A stretch of 64,000 nt of DNA from Gautieria morchelliformis (lineage: Eukaryota; Basidiomycota; Agaricomycetes; Gomphales; Gomphaceae), in contig WHVA01000023.1 in assembly GCA_015179125.1 (NCBI GenBank), positions 186,001 through 250,000 on the forward strand, given 5' to 3'. Both the position numbers and the translations under genes were made by a program. Within the stretch, counting starts at the first letter, position 1. Each line of letters opens with the position of its first letter. The notes below the pieces were generated by a model. The model was not told the origin of the DNA. It worked only from the letters and a program-made list of their open reading frames with translations, and did no database searches. Positions 56,076 through 64,000 of the stretch are shown one piece after another.

Positions 56076-56924
56076 ATGATCATGTGTCGGTTCAGGAACA
56101 CAAGCAAGCGCGCAAGCGCCAACAACTTGTGAGTGGTCGCGACTAAAAAGCAGAAAAAAAAAACGAAATCGGGCAGACGGAGCAGGGTACGTATTGACTT
56201 TATGTAACTACCGCGCCGTCACTCCATCTGTCCCCTCAAAAAGCTTAGGACCAATTACATTGACATTATCTATCTCCACTACCAACAGCTAGAGGAAGTA
56301 ATGCGCTCGGGCCTCGATGACATAGTTAAGAGTGAGGAATGTGCTTATCTCAGCGTATCGGATACCCCAGCCGCGATCGTCGCAAAAGCAAACCAGTAAG
56401 GGGCCAAGTGACCATGGATATTGTCATACGCCCTGGGTTGCTATGGGGCAGGGAAGTTTCAAGGGTCAGGCTCTCCAAGAGGAAATAAAACGAGCTGGTG
56501 GGAAGATTCGTTCCTTTGCTGGAACGGGGCAATCTGACCTCGAGGAGCGCGTGTCCGCCGCGCTCGAGATTGGCCCCTGTTGCGCTGACTATTGCACGGC
56601 CCTAAGTTCCGAGCACACTACTGTGTGGACCCCCACAATGCTTTATTGTAACAACAACCATTTCCTTCTTTAGAGAATGCGGTCTCACTGTAATATTCCA
56701 CCTCACGACCGACATTTCACGTGGGAAGTGAGAAACTCTTCATCGTGTATTAGATCGAGCAGGCCAAGAGAGAATGTGGCAAGGTAACCCTCCTAGCTCA
56801 CGCAAGCCATGCAAGCGATGAAATACCTGCAGAGGTTGATTGAACTAGGAAATGGGGGAGCGCGCCAATAGTACGCCTGGCCAGCATGAAACATCTCCAT
56901 AAGCAGCGGGAGAGTGGTGACGTT
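56076..56924. other. No recognisable gene
   Basis: Intergenic. A plus-strand frame at 56332-56673 has no recognisable content. It includes the region 3' of the Kelch gene. Confidence 0.4.
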
Positions 56925-59745
56925 TCATCGGCGGTTGCGATTTACAAGATCACTTGATCCTTTTCCGGAGGTGGCCATTCCCGCCTGCTTCATCTCCTCT
57001 TCATCCAAGCCAGCCTCAGCAAGTATTCTCTGAACTTCTTCAAGAATAGGTTTGTAGCTTGCTATTACCATTGTTAACAGGGACAAAGATTATGAGCATC
57101 AAGGAAGTTTCGCACCGTATCTGCCCTCAGCCAAAGAGAACCCATCCCTTCGCAGCATTTTTCCTCGGTTGTCGCTCCTTTCAAGTGCCTTCTGTGCCCA
57201 ATATTCTCCTAAATGCGTGAGACGTCAATGCCCATTTACGGGGCTGCTGAGAAGACTCACTTGATCTAGAGTAAAAAGTGGCCAGCGTTTCTCCAGGCAG
57301 TGGGGTGCTAATCGCATCTTCTTCGGAGCGAGCCGCACTATCTTTCGAAACACCCATAAATGCGGTCGCCAACTTGCGAAGCTCGTCCTGTATGACTTAG
57401 ATTAGTCATGGGTATAAGGTAGTTGGAAGAAGCACCTTATCATATTCAACCTCGGCGAGCGTCGGACTCTCACCTTCTTCGTCAGTCTGGTCTGCGATCT
57501 CGTCGCCTTCGTCCTCGTCGTCCTCATCACTACCGCCATCCATGTCCTCACCATCACTGCTACTTTCATCATCGACCCCAATGACGACCTCACTCTTCTT
57601 CAAGCACATGTACCGCTCCATTTTGTCAAGCTGGAGAGCATAAAAGTCGTCCAGGGTATACTCGCGAGACTGGGATTCGAATATCCCGCCATATCTAGAT
57701 ATACTGGGTACATACTGTGATAGCATGGTAAATAAAATGGCTCGCACATATATAAAGTGTTCCTTAAAACGGCCAGCATGGCATTGTAACGTGCGATGGG
57801 AATCGTAAGGCACGGGTCGTTGGGATCAATATCGTCTTCAACACTAACGGCGGTTGCATTTGAATGGGGTGGGGGTGGGATCCGTCCTGAGGGGGTAGAA
57901 CCCTATATCATACCAGCTATGAGCATGCTGGGTCACGCTCCTCGAACAAAACGTAACTGACATGTGGGTGAGTATCTCCTTCCTCGCCATTGTCAGCATT
58001 GTCGTCTGAAGATGTGTCATCCACGGGAGTTGGCGTAATCACAGGCTTCTTGCGTTGAGATACGCTTTTCTGCTTTTTTGGCCTGCGCAGGGCCATACTC
58101 ACCCACCTCCCGCTTCCTGCGATTTGATACCCATACCTGCCGCGATGATTAGCGACACGCCCCATAATTGTATATATCACCACCCACAAGTCGTTGTAGA
58201 ACACGCTCTCCATGCCCTCTTCTCCGCGATCTTCATCCCAAACACCGCCAAACAGGATGCCAGTGTTCCGACTCTGCCACAAAGCCATTGTACATCCGGA
58301 TCGGAGCGAGGGAGCATAGCCTGTCTTCTTGCGCCGTTCCCATTTAATGAGCTTTGGATCAGAATCCATTCTACAAAAGCGTGAATGTTAGCCTAACGCA
58401 TGGCGATCACTGCATGGTAAAGGGAACGTGCTTCAGGAACCAGGTATCTTGCAGGGCTATGCCTATGGCTCGTTTACCTTTCACGTATTCTTTGCAGTAA
58501 CCACCTGAGAGAAAAGGTTCTACTCAGATAGAATGGACAAATTGAAACTGGCTTGCCGTGGAGAATAAGACCATCAGGGACGGGTAGAAATGAAAATCCA
58601 CTTCGAGGTCTGCAAGAATCCAACACCTTGATTCTCTGTCATTGCCGAATTGCATAAACACGCACGATGGTTTACGGTCTGTGTCACGAAATTCGACTTG
58701 TCGCCAGGTATACTCTTGCGTATCAAAAAGCCAAAGATCACTGAGATAATTGGCTACAGAAGCTCCATTCACCCGTAGATGTGGTCAATCAAAAATCCTA
58801 CTTACTGCGAATACCAGGATCATAGAAGCCTCCAAAAAGAACTATGAAATGTTTCCATAGAGCCATTCTGAGGCCACAGAAAAAACAACTGCATTACGAA
58901 GTGAGTGTAAAGAAAAAATGAAGAAATACCTGCACCCAGATCGTGCCGTAGGTTTTATTTTGGTGTCAACGCGTTCCCAGGAATAAGTTGTAATGTCGAA
59001 ACACCAAAAATCGCGGTAATGGTGGAATGTAGTCTGGTGAAGAGAGGAGAACTCGCCGCCTGATCAACTGATGAGAATGTCGAGCTGAATCATTGGAGAC
59101 CTCGCGTAATACATACCGAAAAGGAACAGCTTACCACCTCCGGCTGGGACAGCAACTACCGCATGTGCTGAACGAGGTCCAGGGCACGTGGGCGAAGTGA
59201 ATCGGCGCCATTCATCCTAAAAGAGAGCTTAGGTGATACAATTTGAGTGTCACCTGCTGCGGGACACACTTTTTCTGGGGAGTACCTGTATACATCGTTG
59301 TAAAAGTGCTGCTCGTAGCTAATTAGGATACTTTTGAGATAGAGGAACGTCGCCTACGGCTTTTCCATCTTCGCTAAAGAACTCTCCGCCAATACACCAT
59401 AAATGATTCCCATTTGGGCATGCTGTTAGAGTCGCGTTAGCTCGCCTGCTTGGTGGTCCCTCGACAGTCTCCTCCGTGACATTGTGTGCCTCTTCCCACT
59501 CCCGCCTCATCTGCCAAACAATAACAAGACGCACTATGTCAGGGCCAACTAGCCCGCTACGTTCAAAAGGGATATGAAACCTTGTCCAATATTGACTCAA
59601 GATCATCATCGGATTCGTCATCTGAATTATCCTTGGCCTTCTGCTTCTTCTCTTTCCTTATTATCTTCTTTGCAGCCTTGGCTTTCTTCGCCGATTTTGC
59701 GGCAATCTTAGAGGCTGTAGTAGCCGCACCTTTTTTCTTGGTCAT
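56925..59745 (-). CDS. KLHDC4/Kel3-like Kelch-repeat protein, about sixteen exons
   Basis: Exon 1 (59745-59581) encodes a Lys/Ala-rich basic N-terminus ending DDDLESILDK. After a 70-bp intron, exon 2 (59510-59358) has PPSRRANATLTACPNGN and LWCIGGEFFSEDGKA. Kelch blades follow: HFYNDVYRYSPEK, WRRFTSPTCPGPRSAHAVV, FLFGGEFSSLHQTTFHHYRD, FIVLFGGFYDPG, YLSDLWLFDT, GFSFLPVPDGLILHGGY, SGCTMALWQSRNTGILFGGVW, MLAVLRNTLYIYGGIFES. An acidic stretch comes next, then a conserved tail (TPLPGETLATFYSRS, EYWAQKAL, LRRDGFSLAEGRYG, SYKPILEEVQRILAEAG) ending at 56925. This order and tail are those of the KLHDC4/yeast Kel3 family, thought to act as a scaffold; the substrate is unknown. One intron (58505-58556) appears to use a GC donor. 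Introns are 50-70 bp. No disabling mutation was seen. Confidence 0.85.
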
Positions 59746-60390
59746 CTCGACGGCGGAGAGAGAGCTTACGATTAGTCAGACTACTACTGTATAAGGCGCC
59801 CAACAGCCACAGACCACATCTAAGTACACTCGAACCAGCCTCGTAGTTGAGGATAGTTGTTCCCTAAATAAATGTTTGCAGAGACTGGTCAGGAGTCTAC
59901 CGCTCACCTAAGGACCGCTTGAGCGTTTCTCTTATGTAACTTCAAGTAGAATGCTTCCACTCCGGGTCCGTGCTCCCCATCATTATTATTAATAGTGGGC
60001 AGCATATGCGAAGATATAAGTACTTATATGCTAGAAGAAGTTACTCCGAAAGCGGTGAGTCAATGCTAGATGTACCTAGGGGCATGGGTGTTATATCCTT
60101 TTTTTTTTCTGACTAATACTTATAATTGCGGTTAGTATTAATTTAGGTACCAGATGCCTGAGGCCTGACATGTAGGCGAGCCGCTGATCCTAACTCTCCC
60201 CTCGAGACAAGATCATCGGCTCTTGTCGAAACATTGTGTACCAGTGTACCACTTTTCTCACCGTTAGGCTAACAACACAATACAGTAATCAATTTGTAAC
60301 AATTCCTTCACGCAATCGAGAAAATGTAGTCAGATATAGGCTAATACAGCGAACATCGCAAAGCAAGAAAATGATTTGTAGCTATTCTAT
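59746..60390. other. Intergenic region between two minus-strand genes
   Basis: Contains the promoter of the Kelch gene and the 3' end of the BTB gene. No TATA box or coding frame is convincing. A short T-rich run lies near 60105. Confidence 0.45.
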
Positions 60391-63300
60391 TCAATAGTTT
60401 CCGCCGCGGCCGCGACTATTTCGTACAGGTCCTGGACGTCGTCGCCCTGGTTGCCCCCTCCTTTCGCGCCCAAGAGACGATCCAGCGTTCATGCCGGAGA
60501 GTTGTGGATCCGTCGCCTTTGCCTCGGACTTCAATCTCTGCTCTTCTGCTGCCCACCATTTCAAGAAATCTTCTTCCTCTTGTTTCGCCTGCTCTTCCTG
60601 CTGGATTTCCCGCAAACTCTGCTTGCCTTTGGGCTGATGCACTTGTTCTCGCTGCTGTTGCTGAATAGCGACGAACGACGACAACTGGGAAGAAGTGGAA
60701 GGGTCGTTTCCAGACACATGTGTCCATGCAGGTGCATCGCTGGGTATGCTTTAACAGGAGGGCATAGATCATTTCAAGGCGTGCTCACGTATGACTTCGC
60801 CTTGGCACTAGCTCCGGCGCGGAATCGGATCTCAACGGTGAGTTCGATACCTGAAGAACAGTCATAGGAGTTGCGGGTAGAGCCACGGATGCCTGAGAAG
60901 ATGCCCGGCAAATGTATAAGTAGGATGAAAGGTGTGTGTACGGACACTAGACGAACCGATACGGATGTGGGATTGGCCGCTGCTGATGTCTGCCTATCAG
61001 ATGTCTTCCATGGGGATACGGGACTCGAAACATGTGAAGTGTGTTCAGAGCTAACGTTGGGCGTATGAGCATCCATCCTCCGGCGCTGTCGCTGTGATGG
61101 CTTCTGGAACGATCTCGACGGCGTGGGGTTACTTGCATTTGGCACTTCAGTACTCCCGCTGTTTGTTCCTGGTGAGCGAGAAATGACTGCTTCTGCCATG
61201 ATAGTCTTCATATTTACTCTAACAGAGACACACTTAAACTACGCCGCGAACCTGGGCAACAAAGGATGACTCACTTGGCTGGTTCATAGCGGGACTTCGA
61301 TTTCCAAGCGTGCCCTGGAACTGTGTAAGCTGTAGGAGACTGGGGCTGACCGATATGAAGAGTCGGGATGGAGTCCACGTGAACATCCTCCATAGCGAAG
61401 ATCTCATCCGCTGGGGTGCGTGGCGGCGAATATCTTGTAACATCACGAAGAGCTGGACTAGGCAGCGGTGACCGGGTTGGCACCGAAGAACGACGTGGCG
61501 TTGACTGGTCGTATCCTACAGGATCAAGCTTGGGAGAATTCCTAGCAAGCGGATGGCTGCGAATGACAGGTTGCGGTAGATCTTGGAGTTCCAACCAGGT
61601 CGATGCGTTACGTAGTGCGGTCTCAGCAATCAGATTCGACCGCATAATTGGGGACTTATCCGCCTGGCGAGAGCGAACAAAGACCGACAGGCCTTCCATA
61701 AGGTCCTCGTCCATGTTATCAAGGAAATGACTCTCCATAAGTGCCTCTAAGTTGCACGCAACGAAATCATGTAAACTCTCGACCAGAGGTAACGCATTGT
61801 AATAGGTGGCGTTCGCTAGGATCGCGATCACATTGCCGAGATGGACATGACGAAGAACGACAACCGAACAGATCAACATAAGCTGATCAAGTAAGAGTTC
61901 ATTCTGTAAGTGCTGTCAGACCGCGACTCGGTAAGCAGCACCACGCCCGTCCACGCACCGCAACACGCATAACAGCGAATACTACATCCAAAAAATCAGA
62001 TATTGATTCCGCTGAGTCTAGAAAGAAATGCACGTTAACACCCCCATGCTATTGGAGTCCAATACCAGCACACCAAGATCATTGAATAAGTCCATAGCGT
62101 TCCCATCGTACATCCAAGTCATGACAAACGACACTGCCCGCCACTCGAGATGTTTCATATTCACCGAGAGAGTTCCGTCGGAACGCCAGCGGTTAATAGT
62201 CCACTCTTCTTCGTCAAAGAAGTTCCGAAAGAATGGGCACCTAGCCCTCAGGATAACAGAATGGCATGCTACGACTTTGTCCGCTAGTTCGAGGTAAACG
62301 TCAGCCTTCACAGCAGATAACTGCGTGGCAGGGCTTCCGTGGAAAAGCTGACGCATATCTTTGTGCAGGGTCGGACTGGGAACACGTTTCACCGATGCCG
62401 AGAGAGCAGCAGACAGAGCAGGAAGCTGTAGCATACTGGCCATGACCTCAAGTTCAGTTTTCACGTGTACAGGATCAAGTTTCAGGGTCTTAAATAGAGC
62501 ATCGCAACGGACTCCAGCACGACGATCCCAGAACGCAGGGATGTCGTCCGAGTACAGATATTCAAGAAGTAAAAGGATGGCCATTGGATGACAACCGGTC
62601 AGGAGTAGGCGAGGAAGCCTGGTCCCTCTGCCGAGATACCTGACCGTTAGGGCTCCATCTTTGATAATGGTGTTGCTGCCTCCCATCAGATCCCGGAGAA
62701 CGGGTGACCGCGCTGCCAAAATTACACGGTGAACTGGGAGCTCCATGCCAGACTGCACAATAACATCTGCTCCATGAGCAAAACGTCTTTGCCCTCGGAA
62801 CAAGCCTTGTCCACCAGACTTCTGTGTGGCCTTCTCGGCTAAGAGCAAAGCGCACAAACGCATTATATCAGCCACATCCATTTCCAGTCCTTCTTCGTCC
62901 TCTAGATCATCGTAAACAGGAGAGGGAGCTGATGGAGAAGTATCATTCGTGGTTGTCCAGGGCCGTACACCCTTCAGATCATCTATAAGCGAAGGACCGG
63001 TCACAGAAAGGGGCTTGGCATCATAGTTCGAACGCAGTGCTCCAAATGCGCCAGTGCTATTTGCGCACACTTTTACAACACGATGGATGAAAGGCACGCG
63101 GGAAAATTTGAGTGCCTTTGCGCTGGTATTACTCTTGGTGCTTCGCGAACCGACGAAAACATGGCCGGATTCTGTACACAGAATAAGTTCGCCGTCGGAC
63201 CCTAGTGCAATATCCTGCAAAGGTCGTGAGACACAATGAGACGAGAAGTGGCTTACTACGCACCCGTGCTGGATTCGGGGATTTGCGCAAGGACCACACC

Positions 63301-64000
63301 TTCTGGGGTTTCACAGCTGGGCGTTCGACGCGGCCGGTCGCACCGTCTGACGACGCTGATGGGGCAGAGAACAAGAAGACGTCGCCACGGGATGACAACG
63401 CCGCAAATGTGTCGTCGCAGCTCGTAATCTTGGCAATGGGGGGCTTAATTATGAATGGGTGAACGTAGGGGGAGAAGTCCGAAAATTCAGGAGTCGGAAA
63501 CCTGGGCCATCGCAGCCATACATAAGCGATGCATCACGAATATGCAAAAAGACTAACTTGACTCGGAAGTGACTATCATCTCTGAAACAAATGACGTCCT
63601 CTGTTTTAAGGAGACAGGCCATTGCAGAGTCCTTTCGGGAACCATTAGGGCTACAGTCACGAGATAAAAGATAGTCTGCAGCAAACCGTCATAGCCAAGT
63701 CTAAGATTGCTTGAACGCCTGTGACCTTCCTGGGTAAGACTTGTACGGGCTGAGCAGCTTTATCATACCCTACACTCGTGTCAACGCCTTAAAAAATTAA
63801 GTGTATATACTGTGGCCGACATACCCAGTTGGCCGTGGTTGGTACCCCAGGTATAAACATCGCTCTCGGTCCAACACGCTGAAGCCGTCTTGCACGCTGC
63901 TACGCCTATTACAACTTCCTTCTTGAGCGGGCCTGCCACTTTTCGTGCTACCGCTTGTATAGGTTCTTCCCTAGCTCGAGTGTTAAGGGTCACCGATGAT
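60391..64000 (-). CDS. IBtk-like RCC1/tandem-BTB protein, 5' end outside window
   Basis: Multi-exon gene continuing beyond 64000. From the right edge: RCC1-type repeats (ESDVYTWGTNHGQLG, followed across an intron by YDKAAQPVQVLPRKV; DDTFAALSSRGDVFLFS; LQDIALGSDGELILCTESGHVF). Then come a first BTB domain (HGADVIVQSGMELPVHRVIL, about 62785-62500), a second BTB (DVYLELADKVVACHSVIL, about 62315-62080), a BACK-like helical stretch (AILANATYYNALPLVESLHD), a long Ser/Pro-rich disordered region, and a C-terminal block QSLREIQQEEQAKQEEEDFL ending in an RG-rich tail at TGA 60391. The RCC1-BTB-BTB order matches inhibitor-of-Bruton-kinase-like proteins, which act as Cullin-3 substrate adaptors in animals. 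The ankyrin part expected at the N-terminus would be off the window. The fungal role is unknown. Exons read well and introns are short. It lies upstream of the Kelch gene on the same strand. Confidence 0.78.

Noticed and set aside
56332..56673. Small plus-strand gene beside the Kelch gene
   Set aside because: No recognisable content or splice support. It may be chance.
1..64000. tRNA or rRNA genes
   Set aside because: Scanned by eye for cloverleaf-like and conserved rRNA words. None was convincing, but a covariance-model search was not possible here.

Overview
The window looks like a transposon-rich stretch of a filamentous basidiomycete genome, most likely an agaricomycete. The evidence is spliced genes with 47-70 bp introns, a WD40-protein C-terminus of the type found on agaricomycete NACHT-WD40 proteins, and a dense nest of chromodomain Ty3/gypsy elements. 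No bacterial-type signals, CRISPR arrays, tRNA or rRNA genes were seen.

Layout. 1-4.5 kb: a 66-bp minisatellite, one small intron-containing host gene of unknown function (2454-3303, +) with a duplicated promoter region, and the 3' remnant of a Copia element (-). 4.5-7 kb: nothing recognisable apart from a G-rich tract. 7-15 kb: an old chromovirus (copy A, -) split by a young full-length copy (B, 7710-14428, -; LTRs differ at one base; 5-bp target duplications CTATC). B itself carries an antisense solo LTR (C, duplications ATGTC). 15-21.4 kb: nested solo LTRs of a second family (S1), a relic of a PIF1-like helicase, a 1.4-kb solo LTR of a third family (S2, duplications CCACA), and a broken NACHT-WD40-type C-terminus. 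21.5-30.7 kb: two chromovirus copies joined head to head (D -, E +) as a giant inverted repeat. 31.3-46.6 kb: a decayed non-chromodomain Ty3/gypsy element (gypsy-2, +) with an extra RGG-rich ORF, which has taken in four later insertions: chromovirus F, S1 solo LTR, insert S3 and chromovirus G. 46.6-52.8 kb: chromovirus G (-). 52.8-54 kb: a broken ankyrin-repeat gene carrying a fold-back CACTG-type MITE. 54.5-56.1 kb: a 5'-truncated LINE (-). 56.9-64 kb: two ordinary host genes on the minus strand, a KLHDC4/Kel3-like Kelch protein and an IBtk-like RCC1/tandem-BTB protein that runs off the right edge.

The dominant chromovirus has separate gag and pol frames (pol in the -1 frame overlapping the gag end). 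Pol order is protease, RT (YLDD), RNase H, integrase, chromodomain. Three features stand out. The pol frame runs about 73 codons into the 3' LTR, so U3 both encodes a Ser-rich tail and acts as promoter. The putative primer-binding site is complementary to 10 nt lying 33 nt downstream of the start of the TATA box, which is the arrangement expected of a self-priming (Tf1/sushi-type) element. The transcribed part of the LTR holds a 63-bp intron-like unit bounded by direct repeats, and one LTR has lost exactly that unit.

Pieces of NLR/STAND-type architectures (WD40 and ankyrin arrays) lie near the nest, which suggests that the insertions accumulated in or beside such genes. Dense single-base deletions in parts of copies E and G look more like consensus errors in a repeat-rich assembly than like real decay.
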